Notes under the pieces: generated by a model
The model's input: only the letters and a program-made list of their open reading frames with translations
Databases searched by the model: none
Told to the model about the DNA's origin: nothing
Source of the DNA: Mycobacterium sp. SVM_VP21
Lineage (GTDB): Bacteria > Actinomycetota > Actinomycetes > Mycobacteriales > Mycobacteriaceae
Length of the DNA: 64,000 nt
Direction of reading: 5' to 3'
NCBI GenBank assembly: GCA_024758765.1
Contig: CP101406.1
Span: forward strand, 1,612,001 to 1,676,000
Program-made: the position numbers and the translations under genes
Part shown: one piece after another, positions 21,111 through 29,866 of the stretch
Layout: each line of letters begins with the position of its first letter
Position numbering within the stretch: position 1 is the stretch's first letter

Positions 21111-21674
21111 TTACTTCGCCTCACGCGACAGCCGGCAGCCGGTGTAGCCGGAGACCACCAGGTTGCCGCGGTAGCCGACCTTGATGAAAAGGCCGGTGGG
21201 ACCGTGGAAGCCGACGTCGTGATTGCCCGGCTGGTTCTGCATCACCTGCACTTCGGTGGCATCCAGCTTGGCGGCCGCCGACTTGGCGGCCTCTTCGAGC
21301 TTGGCCCAGGCCTGCTCTGACACCGGGACATTCCGGGCAACCGCGTCCGGCAGGAAGTAGCGCTTACCGTCGGTTTGCTCGTATGGCCGCTCGCAATTTC
21401 CGCCATCTCCCTCGTCCAGGGTCTCCCAGCCGATGGACGGGATGAGTTGTTTTGCGGCGGCGGTTATTTCATTGATCGTGGCGGTTATCTGGGTTTGAGT
21501 GTCCTCAAACGACGGCAACGACTTGAGCACGGCCAAGGCCTCGGCGGCGACGCTGGGCGCAGTGGGTTCATACGGTCGGGACAGGTGGCATCCCGCGATG
21601 GGCACGACGGCCGATACCGCGGCGACCAGTAACCCTCGGCATAGTCCACCGCGGATCGGCCCGAAATTCGTCAT
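21111..21674 (-). CDS. LppA/LppV-like lipoprotein
   Basis: A 187-residue lipoprotein. The signal segment ends PIAGC, a good lipobox, so the mature protein is anchored outside the membrane. The rest resembles the mycobacterial LppA/LppV group: helical region around TQTQITATINEITAAA, then CERPYEQTDGKRYFLPDAVA and a C-terminal GFHGPTGLFIKVGYRGN sheet with SGYTGC. No function is established for these. ATG 21674 is chosen over an in-frame start at 21710 because it gives a normal signal peptide. It converges with the alcohol dehydrogenase, with only four bases between the stops. Confidence 0.78.
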   Translation of the reverse strand: MTNFGPIRGGLCRGLLVAAVSAVVPIAGCHLSRPYEPTAPSVAAEALAVLKSLPSFEDTQTQITATINEITAAAKQLIPSIGWETLDEGDGGNCERPYEQTDGKRYFLPDAVARNVPVSEQAWAKLEEAAKSAAAKLDATEVQVMQNQPGNHDVGFHGPTGLFIKVGYRGNLVVSGYTGCRLSREAK

Positions 21675-21769
21675 CGACCAGTACCTTCCGTATCGCGGCG
21701 CGGGCTGCACCGAGGCTACTGGACGCGACCAGCAGATCTGCTCACAATGGCGCGCTAGCCTTGGAGACT

Positions 21770-22492
21770 ATGACGGCCCTGCTCGATGTGCGACGGGCTG
21801 CCGATCGCGCAGTCACCCAAGCGCCGTGGCTCACCTCGCGGCATTCGTTCTCGTTCAACGATTACTACGATCCGACTAACACCCATCACGGACTGCTGCT
21901 GGTAAACAACGAAGACGTCGTCGCGCCCGGCGCCGGCTTTGATACCCACCCCCACCGCGACGCCGAGATCGTCACCTGGGTGCTGTCCGGCGCGCTGAGC
22001 CATCGCGATTCGATCGGCAATGCAGGCGTCATCCATCCCGGCCTGGCGCAACGGATGTCGGCGGGCACCGGCATTCTGCATTCGGAGAAGAACGAATCTA
22101 GCAGCGAGCCAGTGCATTTCATTCAGATGTGGATCATGCCGGACATCCCGGGGCGCACTCCCGGCTACCAGCAGCACGACATCGGCGATGCCCTGGCGGG
22201 CGGTGGGCTGATCACCGTCGCCTCGGGCAGTGCCCCGGACGCCGCGATCAGCATCGGCAATGCGGGCGCGACGCTGTACGTCGCGCGACTGCAGCCCGGA
22301 GACCATGTCGGACTACCTGACTCGCCGTATGCCCACCTGTTCGTCGCGATCGGCCATGTCGATCTCGAGGGCGCCGGCGCGCTGCACACCGGCGACGCGG
22401 TCCGCTGCATCGGCGTCGGCGGTCAACGCCTTACCGCGTCCGCCCCGTCGGAGGTCCTGATCTGGGACATGCGCAGCCGACTCGGTGAATGA
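21770..22492 (+). CDS. pirin-family protein (Rv0181c type)
   Basis: A 240-residue bicupin. The N-terminal cupin has the metal-site pattern FDTHPHRDAEIVTWVL and later GTGILHSEKNES, giving three His and one Glu ligands typical of pirins. The motif SRHSFSFNDYYDPTNTHHG is standard. Pirins include quercetin dioxygenase-like enzymes and regulators; which applies here is unknown. ATG 21770 has ttggag just upstream. The order MGL, pirin, LprO-like follows Rv0183, Rv0181c, Rv0179c, with sigG and Rv0180c missing. Confidence 0.92.
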   Translation: MTALLDVRRAADRAVTQAPWLTSRHSFSFNDYYDPTNTHHGLLLVNNEDVVAPGAGFDTHPHRDAEIVTWVLSGALSHRDSIGNAGVIHPGLAQRMSAGTGILHSEKNESSSEPVHFIQMWIMPDIPGRTPGYQQHDIGDALAGGGLITVASGSAPDAAISIGNAGATLYVARLQPGDHVGLPDSPYAHLFVAIGHVDLEGAGALHTGDAVRCIGVGGQRLTASAPSEVLIWDMRSRLGE

Positions 22493-22616
22493 TCGCTGGC
22501 CATAACCGATCCGCCACCGACGCAGCACAATCCGGTCACGCAGGTTGTCTCGGCGGTTTCGGTGGCTACCGTAGGAATTTGATATCTCCCCCAGTCCGGA
22601 GCCGAAGGGACAAACA

Positions 22617-23705
22617 GTGTCGACTCCAGTGGCTCTGGCGCGCCGGCTGGCGGCTGGCTGCGCCGCGGTGCTGCTCTGCGCAAGCCTGGCGATCGGCCCG
22701 GGCCAGCCGACCGCGCATGCCGCCGCCCAAGACCAGTTGGCCGCCGCTATCGCGCGGACACCGGGCTCCTATCTGGTGTACAACTTCGGGAGCGGGCATC
22801 CCACACCGCTGCTCAACGCCGCCGGCGACTGGTATGAGATGTCCGGGGGTGGGCATCTGGTGGTCCTCAAGTCGGCCTCGCAGCGCATCGAGCCGCACCT
22901 ACTGGTCGACAGCCATAGCGGCGCTCAGGGCCGCTGCGAACGCGATCCACGGGCCCGCACCAGCGAGGGGCTGATGCAGGCCTCCGAGCTCTACACCCCG
23001 CTGCAGGCCTGGCAGATGCTGGGGCGGCCGACGGTGGCGATCAACGCCAACTTCTTCGACATCCGCGGCCAGCGAGGGGGATCCTGGCGAACCACCAAGT
23101 GCAGTTCCCCGCTGGGGGCTTACGTCGACAACACCCGCGGCAACGGCCGGGCCAACGTCGCCGTCACCGGCACCGTCCCCTACGCCGGCAAGCAAGGGCT
23201 GTCCGGCGGCAACGAGCACTGGTCGACGCTGACCACGATGATCCTGCCGACTCGCGGCGCACCTTATGTGTTGTGGCCGCGCGGCGGACGCGACGGTGGG
23301 GACTACGACGCGGCCGGGCCGACGATCACCGGTCTGGTGGAACGCGGGGACCGGTTCGTCGCGGTGAGCGGACTGGGACTGCTGGCCCCGGGCGTCACCG
23401 GGCAACTCAACGACGGCGGGCCGAGCGCGGCACGCACCGCCGTGGGCTATTCGCGAGCCAAAGACGAGCTGTACATCTTCCAGGGCGGCCACTACACACC
23501 CGACAACATGCAGGATCTGTTCCGCGGCCTGGCCAGCGACCACGCCATCCTGCTCGACGGCGGTTCGTCGTCGGCTGTGGTGCTGCGCCGCGACGCCGGC
23601 GGCATGTGGACCGGCGCCGGCGTGCCCCGCGGATCCTGTGACACCGCACAGGTACTGTGCGACGCGCACGAACGCGGGCTGCCCAGCTGGCTCGGATTCA
23701 ATTAA
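22617..23705 (+). CDS. secreted phosphodiester-glycosidase-like protein (LprO-like)
   Basis: A 362-residue exported protein. The N-terminal signal ends near AHA-AA; a cysteine lies inside it but the context (AAGCAAV) is not a convincing lipobox. The body resembles the NAGPA/DUF2233 fold: TVAINANFFDIRGQ, AVSGLGLLAPG, NDGGPSAARTAVGYS and the closing LLDGGSSSAVVL, the family's conserved Asp-Gly-Gly-Ser motif. Related enzymes hydrolyse phosphodiester-linked sugars. Position suggests the counterpart of Rv0179c (lprO), but I did not confirm that by alignment. Start GTG 22617 follows gccgaaggga. Confidence 0.75.
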   Translation: MSTPVALARRLAAGCAAVLLCASLAIGPGQPTAHAAAQDQLAAAIARTPGSYLVYNFGSGHPTPLLNAAGDWYEMSGGGHLVVLKSASQRIEPHLLVDSHSGAQGRCERDPRARTSEGLMQASELYTPLQAWQMLGRPTVAINANFFDIRGQRGGSWRTTKCSSPLGAYVDNTRGNGRANVAVTGTVPYAGKQGLSGGNEHWSTLTTMILPTRGAPYVLWPRGGRDGGDYDAAGPTITGLVERGDRFVAVSGLGLLAPGVTGQLNDGGPSAARTAVGYSRAKDELYIFQGGHYTPDNMQDLFRGLASDHAILLDGGSSSAVVLRRDAGGMWTGAGVPRGSCDTAQVLCDAHERGLPSWLGFN

Positions 23706-23725
23706 CCGCAGGCCGCCGGCATCGG

Positions 23726-24361
23726 CTAGGGCATCTCAACCTTGGCTGCCAGCCAACGACCCTTCACCTTCTCCATGGTGATCACGATCCGGCTGCGGTC
23801 GATCTGCGCCTGGGGGGCGGTCTTGTTGCTCACCGACTGATCGACGAACAGCAGCACCTCAACCTGGTTCTTGGTGGCGGATTTGACCGCCGAGTCGATG
23901 ACGGTACCGTGCGCGGACGCTTTGTTGTCGATCAGCAGTTGGCGCAGTTGTTCACTGGACGCGCTGTAGACGTCCTTGAACTCGCCGGTGGCTCCGTCCA
24001 GGATTTCGGCAAAGTTCTTGTCGATCGCGTTGGGGTCCACACTGGTGAGCACCAGGGTGTACTTCTCGGCAGCTTCCAGTGCCTGCGCGGCGGCCACCGT
24101 GCGCTGGTGGTGGGCGAACAGCAGCCAGCCCTCGTAGGTCGCTCCGATCAGGCCCAGCGCCAGCACCGCCGCGGCGATCCAGCGCCGATTCGGTTTCAGG
24201 GCGCCGGTGCGTCCCTCGAGCCCAGCGGCTTCGCCGGCGGTCTCGTCAGCGGCTACCGGCTCGGCGGACTCAGCCGACTCGGTTTCGGCGGCCTCGGTTT
24301 CGGCGGCCTCGACCGCCGGTTCGACGTGGTCGGCCGCTTGTTCGTCCTCACGGTCCGACAC
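23726..24361 (-). CDS. orphan Mce-associated (Mas) membrane protein
   Basis: A 211-residue protein with an acidic N-terminal tail (about 1-65, rich in AETE repeats), one membrane span (about 70-90) and a periplasmic Mas domain: YTLVLTSVDP, DGATGEFKDVY, LRQLLIDNKA. It closely resembles the Mas protein at the end of the plus-strand Mce operon (34541-35095), especially in GATGEFKD and QLLIDNKA, and both recall M. tuberculosis Rv3492c. Mas proteins are thought to stabilise or assist Mce complexes. It lies outside any Mce operon, on the opposite strand, so it is an orphan. Confidence 0.85.
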   Translation of the reverse strand: MSDREDEQAADHVEPAVEAAETEAAETESAESAEPVAADETAGEAAGLEGRTGALKPNRRWIAAAVLALGLIGATYEGWLLFAHHQRTVAAAQALEAAEKYTLVLTSVDPNAIDKNFAEILDGATGEFKDVYSASSEQLRQLLIDNKASAHGTVIDSAVKSATKNQVEVLLFVDQSVSNKTAPQAQIDRSRIVITMEKVKGRWLAAKVEMP

Positions 24362-24499
24362 CTGAACTACCTCTCCTGGTCCGCTACTGGGGGCCGGTCG
24401 GCCGCAGCGTCCCCGAACCTACCCCAACCCGCGCCTGCGAGTTCTTACTCGATAGCCGCGACCTGCAGCGCCCGGCTTCGCCGCGCTTGCAATCGCCGC

Positions 24500-25093
24500 T
24501 TAGGTGCAGGCCCTGGAATTCCGCAGGGCGTTGGCCCATCCGATTGCGGAGTCGATGTGTGGCCGGGCGAAACCGGCCGGCTGCTTCTTGCGCATGCTGT
24601 CGGCGATACGGGACAGCTGGAACAGCACGCCGGTCAGCTGTTCCCCGCCGTAGATCGGCGAGTACGGGCCGAAGTTGTCCGGGGTGTTGCGGATGGTCAG
24701 CGGCTGCAGTCGGGGCCCCAAGAAGCCCGTCGATCGGTCGATGTTGGCCACCACGGCATCCGCCTGTGATTGCACGCCCGCGTAGACATCGCGGCGGTCT
24801 GCAAGGCTGCGGTTGAAGTCGTCGATCTGTCCCATCAGTGGGTCGAATTGCGCGTTGAACCACTGGCACGAATCCGACATGCCGCCGATCATCTCGGGCG
24901 TCACCTGATAGGTGAAGGTGCTGTACGGCCAGATGTCCATGCGCGGAGACCAGTCGGTGGGCGCGGGGGTGAACCCCGGAAGCCGCGGCGGATCGGGGTC
25001 GGCCACGGCGGAACCCGGTGCGAACACTCCGGCGACCGCCATCGCACACGCGACTGTGGCAGCGATCTGGGTCCACCCTGCCCGCTTCGGCAC
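24500..25093 (-). CDS. secreted mycobacterial protein of unknown function
   Basis: A 197-residue exported protein. GTG 25093 is chosen because GGAAGGAG lies nine bases before it and the product then begins with a proper signal peptide (MPKRAGWTQIAATVACAM, cleaved after AVA). The frame is open to 25219 without a better site. The mature part begins DPDPPRLPGFTPAPTDW and contains DIWPYSTFTYQVTPEM, SDSCQWFN and a final AC; the two cysteines may pair. I recall similar hypothetical proteins in other mycobacteria but no function. It is divergent from the plus-strand Mce operon, sharing its upstream region, and is followed by the orphan Mas gene, so a Mce link is possible. Confidence 0.75.
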   Translation of the reverse strand: MPKRAGWTQIAATVACAMAVAGVFAPGSAVADPDPPRLPGFTPAPTDWSPRMDIWPYSTFTYQVTPEMIGGMSDSCQWFNAQFDPLMGQIDDFNRSLADRRDVYAGVQSQADAVVANIDRSTGFLGPRLQPLTIRNTPDNFGPYSPIYGGEQLTGVLFQLSRIADSMRKKQPAGFARPHIDSAIGWANALRNSRACT

Positions 25094-25467
25094 CGCCCCG
25101 ATCTCCTTCCACGTCTCGCGCTTGTCCCGGTCGAGTATCGCCATCGACGCCCGCACGAGGATGCCAAAACCACGAAAACGCGTGCTACTGGCCGGTAACT
25201 CCGCCATAACCGGAGTCATGTTGCCTGAAGCGCCCTTGCCGGGGCATTGTGTCCGACATCATGTCCGGATGAAAGGTCGCGGCGAGACCCCATGAGCTCA
25301 TCCCCCTTGGTAGCCATGCGTATCCTTTTTATCTACCCACCAGTTGGTCCGAGAAGTTCCGAACCCTACCGCGGAGTACGAACGCTGACTATGGTGGCCG
25401 CCATGGATCATCTGCCGCACCCGCGAACGGCAACCTCAGGTGATCTCACGACCACGATCGGCGACAA
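25094..25467. other. intergenic control region of the plus-strand Mce operon
   Basis: This 374-bp gap separates the divergent secreted-protein gene from yrbEA. It contains the ribosome site of the former (25103-25110), a short inverted repeat GACAT-C-ATGTC around 25255-25265, a GTTC-C-GAAC repeat near 25357, and a possible -10 (GACTAT) near 25386. A small in-frame open stretch from ATG 25391 or 25403 ends at TGA 25469-25471, overlapping the yrbEA start as ATGA. No KstR-type box was seen here. None of these sites is individually secure. Confidence 0.35.
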
Positions 25468-26337
25468 ATGACCACCCAGGACGACCGCGACCTCGCCGCC
25501 GAGCCTGCGCTCGACGGAGTGGCAGCCATCCAGGACTGGACCGCCGGTTATGTCAACCGCCACCCGCTGGCCTCGCTGACCACCGTCGGCGAACAGTGCG
25601 TCCTGGCGGTGCGCACCGTGCAGTACTTCTTCTCCGACCTGTTCGGCGGCCGATTCCAATGGGGCGAGTTCGTCCGGCAGAGCGCCTTCATGGCCAACAC
25701 CGCTGTGCTGCCGACGGTTTTGGTCGCATTGCCGATCGGGGTCACGCTCTCCATTCAGTTCGCGCTGCTGGCCAACCAGGTCGGCGCCACCTCACTGGCC
25801 GGCGCGGCTGCCGGGCTCGCTGTCATCCGGCAGGCTGCCTCGCTGGTGGCGGCCATGCTGATGGCCGCCGCGGTCGGGTCGGCCATCACCGCCGACCTGG
25901 GTTCGCGAACCATGCGCGAGGAGACCGACGCCATGGAGGTGATGGGCGTCTCGGTGATCCGTCGGCTGGTGGTCCCCCGCTTCGCCGCGGCCATCATGAT
26001 CGGCGTAGCGCTGACCGGAATCACCTGCTTCGTAGGCTTTTTGGCCAGCTACCTGTTCAACGTGTATTTCCAGAAGGGCGCGCCCGGCAGTTTCGTGGCC
26101 ACGTTCTCCTCGTTCGCCACCACCGGCGACATGATCGTCGCGCTGATCAAGGCCGTGGTCTACGGCGCGATCGTCGCGGTGGTGTCCTGCCAGAAGGGAC
26201 TGTCCACCCGCGGCGGTCCGGCCGGCGTCGCCAACTCGGTGAACGCTTCGGTGGTCGAGTCGATCCTGGTTCTGATGATCGTCAATGTCGGCATCAGCGA
26301 GCTCTATAACGTGCTCTACCCACGGACGGGGCTGTGA
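25468..26337 (+). CDS. YrbE-family (MlaE) permease A of the plus-strand Mce locus
   Basis: A 289-residue integral membrane permease subunit. The N-terminal 60 residues form an amphipathic interface segment (VRTVQYFFSDLFGGRFQWGEFVRQ), followed by about five helices. The conserved coupling motif is DLGSRTMREETDAMEVMGV, where the Mce ATPase (MceG, encoded elsewhere) would dock. Together with YrbEB it forms the membrane channel of a Mce lipid importer. There is no Shine-Dalgarno sequence before ATG 25468; a short upstream open frame overlapping it as ATGA might couple its translation. First gene of an eight- to ten-gene operon. Confidence 0.93.
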   Translation: MTTQDDRDLAAEPALDGVAAIQDWTAGYVNRHPLASLTTVGEQCVLAVRTVQYFFSDLFGGRFQWGEFVRQSAFMANTAVLPTVLVALPIGVTLSIQFALLANQVGATSLAGAAAGLAVIRQAASLVAAMLMAAAVGSAITADLGSRTMREETDAMEVMGVSVIRRLVVPRFAAAIMIGVALTGITCFVGFLASYLFNVYFQKGAPGSFVATFSSFATTGDMIVALIKAVVYGAIVAVVSCQKGLSTRGGPAGVANSVNASVVESILVLMIVNVGISELYNVLYPRTGL

Positions 26338-26338
26338 G

Positions 26339-27196
26339 ATGACCGCGTCGTCCTATGTCCCGGCATTCGCGCGCCCGCTGCTGCGCGCCTACCGGATGGC
26401 GTCCGAGCCGACCATCCGCTTGGGACACATGCTGGTGTTCTTCGGCCGCGCCGCGGCCGGTGTTCCGACCGTGCTACGTCACTACCGCAAGGAGTTTCTG
26501 CGGTTGCTCTCCGACATCGCCTGGGGCAACGGCTCCATCGTGGTGGGTGGCGGCACCGCTGGGGTGGCGATCGTCCTGGGCTTCACCGCCGGTGCGCTGG
26601 TGGCGATCGAGGGCTACAACTTTCTGAATCTGCTGGGGCTGGGGCCCGCGACCGGCATCATCTCATCACTGGTCAACACCCGCGAGCTGGCACCGATCAT
26701 GGCCTCGATGGCGTTCGCGATGCAGGCCGGTTGCCGCTTCACCGCGCAGCTCGGCGCCATGCGAATCGCCGAGGAGATCGACGCCCTCGATTCGATCGCG
26801 ATCCGGCCCATTCCGTTCCTGGTCACCACCCGACTGCTGGCCGCGACCATCGCGGTGATCCCGCTCTACGTGGCCTGTCTGGCGATCACCTACCTGACCT
26901 GCCAGCTGGTCACCGGCATCATCGGCGGCGGCTCCATCGGCCCGTACACGCACTACTTCACAATGATGTTGAGCGGCAAGGACATCGTCTACTCCGTGCT
27001 CAAGTGCGTGGTGTTCGTGTGGCTGGCCTCTACCGTGCAGTGCTACTACGGCTTCTACGCCTCCGGCGGACCCGAAGGCGTCGGGGTGGCCTCCGGCCGG
27101 GCCATGCGGGCTTCCATCACGATCGTGATCATGGTCAACATGCTGCTGACGATGGCGCTGTGGAGCATCGACGCCGGCGCAAGGTTCGGTGGCTGA
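26339..27196 (+). CDS. YrbE-family (MlaE) permease B of the plus-strand Mce locus
   Basis: A 285-residue partner of the preceding permease, with the same fold: an N-terminal cytoplasmic part, then about five to six helices. The coupling region is AMRIAEEIDALDSIAI; the C-terminal half has CYYGFYASGGPEGVGVASG, typical of YrbE-B proteins. It begins one base after the stop of permease A and overlaps or abuts mceA. Like other Mce systems it should work with MceG ATPase and six Mce proteins to move lipids or sterols across the envelope. The substrate of this locus is unknown. Confidence 0.93.
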   Translation: MTASSYVPAFARPLLRAYRMASEPTIRLGHMLVFFGRAAAGVPTVLRHYRKEFLRLLSDIAWGNGSIVVGGGTAGVAIVLGFTAGALVAIEGYNFLNLLGLGPATGIISSLVNTRELAPIMASMAFAMQAGCRFTAQLGAMRIAEEIDALDSIAIRPIPFLVTTRLLAATIAVIPLYVACLAITYLTCQLVTGIIGGGSIGPYTHYFTMMLSGKDIVYSVLKCVVFVWLASTVQCYYGFYASGGPEGVGVASGRAMRASITIVIMVNMLLTMALWSIDAGARFGG

Positions 27197-28775
27197 CATG
27201 GCCAACTCGCTCGACACCGACGGCCGCGGCCCCTCCGAACAGCAACTGCTGGGCGCGGGGATCGCGGTCCTGCTGGTGATCGCGCTGACCACCGGCGGCC
27301 TGTTGGCCAAGTCCACCGGCATGCTCAACTCCTACGTGCGGGTGGTGGCCGACCTGATCAACGTCGGCGACGGGCTGCCGGCCCAGTCCGACGTCAAGTA
27401 CCATGGCCTGCTAGTCGGTAATGTCACCGACGTGATCCCCGCCGCCTACGGCAAACCCAACTACGTACACATCAACCTCAAGCCCGACTACGCCAAGGAC
27501 ATCCCGCATTCGGTGACCGCCCGCGTGGTGCCGTCCAACGTTTTCGCGGTCTCGTCCATCCAGCTGGTGGACTCCGGAACCGGTGGACCCACCATCCGTA
27601 CCGGCACCCACATCGCCGAGAACGGCGAACTGTCCACGGTGATCTTCCAGACCACCGTGTCCAAACTGCGCGACATCCTGGCCGCCACCGGTCGCGGGCG
27701 CGAAGACCACAGTCTGGGCATCCTGGCCGCCGTCGGCGCGGCCACCGACAATCGGCGCGTCGCGTTGCTCAATGCGGGCGCGCACATGTCCCGGCTGCTC
27801 GATCAGCTCAACGGCATCGTCGCCACCGACCCCGGCCCATCGACCGTCTCGGCCTTGCTCGATGCCACCCATGGCCTGCAGTCCACCGCTCCCGACCTCG
27901 TCGACGCGCTGCACCAGGCCGTCGAACCGATGCGCGCGTTCGCCCAGAAGCGCGCCGAGTTGGCCTCGTTGGTCGGCGGTGGCCAGCACACCGTGGGTGT
28001 GGCCCGGGAAGCCCTGGACAACCACATCGACCAACTGATCCAGATCACCCACGACCTCACGCCCGTTGTTGGCGTGCTGGCCAACAACGCCGACAAGTAC
28101 GTCCCGATCTTCACCCGGGTCAATCGGCTCTCCGAGAAATTCTTCGACCACTTCTACGACCCCGACCTCGTCTCCAAGAACACGCGGTTCAACCTGTCGT
28201 TCACCCCGATGCACACTTACACCCGCGCGGACTGCCCGCAGTACGGCGAGCTGAAGGGGCCGAGCTGCTTCACCGCGCCGATGATCGAGGTGCGTTCCGA
28301 GCTGCCTGAGAACATGCTGCCGCAGAACTACCACTTCCCGGCCGGCCTGGAACCGCCGGCGGGCACCGAGATCGGCCCGGATGGGAACCTCCGTGCCGTC
28401 GGACCGCCCCTGGTCAACCCGAATCGCAGCCTGGAGGGCACCAACCCGCCGCTGCCGTGGTGGACCGGCCCGGCCCCCCGGATTCCCAGCACCGGCGACC
28501 CGCTCGACCTCGGCCCGCCGCCTCCGCCCGAGCCGCCAATCCCGTCACTGCCGCATGCACCGGAGTGGCAGCCGGCCTCCCCGATGGCGCCCGCGGCCCC
28601 CGCGGCCTTCGGCGGCAACGTGGGTCCGGTCGGCAGCCAGGCCGAACGCAACCAGCTGGGCCTGATCACCGGCCAGCGTGAGCCGGCATCTGTGGCGGCG
28701 CAGCTGCTGCTCGGCCCGGTCGCCCGCGGTAACGCGGTCTCGTTCGTACCCGCCGACACGGGAGGCCACAAATGA
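27189..28775 (+). CDS. MceA-type protein of the plus-strand Mce locus
   Basis: About 528 residues: an N-terminal membrane anchor (LLGAGIAVLLVIALTTGG), the MCE domain (about 45-125, with VKYHGLLVGNVTDV), a long helical region that should form the tunnel, and a Pro-rich C-terminus (about 385-480, e.g. PPPPPEPPIPSLP-like stretches). GTG 27189 overlaps the yrbEB stop; ATG 27198, one base after that stop, is an equal alternative. Two cysteines occur in RADCPQYGELKGPSC. It is clearly different from Mce1A in the same window, so this is not a recent copy of mce1. Confidence 0.92.
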   Translation: MADMANSLDTDGRGPSEQQLLGAGIAVLLVIALTTGGLLAKSTGMLNSYVRVVADLINVGDGLPAQSDVKYHGLLVGNVTDVIPAAYGKPNYVHINLKPDYAKDIPHSVTARVVPSNVFAVSSIQLVDSGTGGPTIRTGTHIAENGELSTVIFQTTVSKLRDILAATGRGREDHSLGILAAVGAATDNRRVALLNAGAHMSRLLDQLNGIVATDPGPSTVSALLDATHGLQSTAPDLVDALHQAVEPMRAFAQKRAELASLVGGGQHTVGVAREALDNHIDQLIQITHDLTPVVGVLANNADKYVPIFTRVNRLSEKFFDHFYDPDLVSKNTRFNLSFTPMHTYTRADCPQYGELKGPSCFTAPMIEVRSELPENMLPQNYHFPAGLEPPAGTEIGPDGNLRAVGPPLVNPNRSLEGTNPPLPWWTGPAPRIPSTGDPLDLGPPPPPEPPIPSLPHAPEWQPASPMAPAAPAAFGGNVGPVGSQAERNQLGLITGQREPASVAAQLLLGPVARGNAVSFVPADTGGHK

Positions 28776-29866
28776 GATTCCGCGGCCCGCTGATCGGACT
28801 GTCCATCTTCATGGTCGTCTCGATGGTGCTGACCTGGCTGGTCTATGCCACGCTGCGCCGCGACGTCTCTGGTGCGACGACGCCGTATGCGGCCGTGTTC
28901 ACCGATGTGTACGGCCTGCGCGAAGGCGACGACGTCCGGATGGCCGGGGTCCGGGTGGGCCGGGTCGACGAGGTGGCATTGGAAGGGAAGTTAGCGAAGG
29001 TCTCGTTCATCGTCCAAAGCAACCAGAAGCTGTATGCCAACACCGTCGCGTCGGTGACCTACCAGAACATTATCGGGCAGCGTTATCTCGGGCTGTCGCT
29101 GGGCAAAGACGGCGAGTACACCGGGGGGGACGAACGAGTGCTGCCCCGCGGCGGCGTGATCGGGGTGGACCACACCGAACCGTCCTTCGACGTCGGCGCG
29201 CTGCTCAACGGCTTCAAACCGTTGATGTCGCTGCTGGATCCCAAGCAGGCCGACGATCTGACCCGGGGTGTGCTGGAGTCGCTGCAAGGCGACCAGGCGT
29301 CTATCACCGCACTGGTGGATCAGTCGTCGACGCTCACCGCGACGCTGGCCGGGCGCGACGAGGTGCTCGGCGACCTCATCACCAGCCTGAACCGGCTTAC
29401 CGGCACCATCGCCGGGCAGAACGATCAGTTGGACCACGCGCTGACGCAGGCCCGGCGAGCGGTCGCCGACCTAGACTCGCGTCGCCCGGCATTGCAGTCC
29501 TCGGTCGGCTCCCTGGCCCAGGTGACCCGGCAGCTGTCGACGATCGCCGACGAGGTCTTCCCCTCCCTGGATGAGATGATCAACCGGGAACCCGGGTTCT
29601 CCAAGCACATGGCCGGAATCGAGCCGCAGCTGGCTTTCACCGGCGACAACCTGCCACTGCTGCTCAAAGGCCTGGGTCGGGTACTCGGGGACGGCGCCTA
29701 CGGCTCCACGTATGTCTGCGACCTGAACATCACCGGGTTCTTTCCCGGCCTCAACGACATCACCACGATCATCGTCAACGCCGCCACGCCCGGCAACGCC
29801 ACGCCCATCACCATGAAGAACCTGGCCTGGCACACCCCGAGATGCAGGAACACCGTCAATGGATAA
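28772..29866 (+). CDS. MceB-type protein of the plus-strand Mce locus
   Basis: A 364-residue Mce protein: membrane anchor (about 7-27), MCE domain (about 38-118, AVFTDVYGLREGDDVRMAGVRVG), then helical coil. The C-terminus has a Cys pair (YVCDLN and PRCRNTV) like Mce1B's. ATG 28772 overlaps the mceA stop as ATGA. It would be one of six different subunits in a hexameric tube spanning the cell envelope. Confidence 0.93.
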   Translation: MRFRGPLIGLSIFMVVSMVLTWLVYATLRRDVSGATTPYAAVFTDVYGLREGDDVRMAGVRVGRVDEVALEGKLAKVSFIVQSNQKLYANTVASVTYQNIIGQRYLGLSLGKDGEYTGGDERVLPRGGVIGVDHTEPSFDVGALLNGFKPLMSLLDPKQADDLTRGVLESLQGDQASITALVDQSSTLTATLAGRDEVLGDLITSLNRLTGTIAGQNDQLDHALTQARRAVADLDSRRPALQSSVGSLAQVTRQLSTIADEVFPSLDEMINREPGFSKHMAGIEPQLAFTGDNLPLLLKGLGRVLGDGAYGSTYVCDLNITGFFPGLNDITTIIVNAATPGNATPITMKNLAWHTPRCRNTVNG

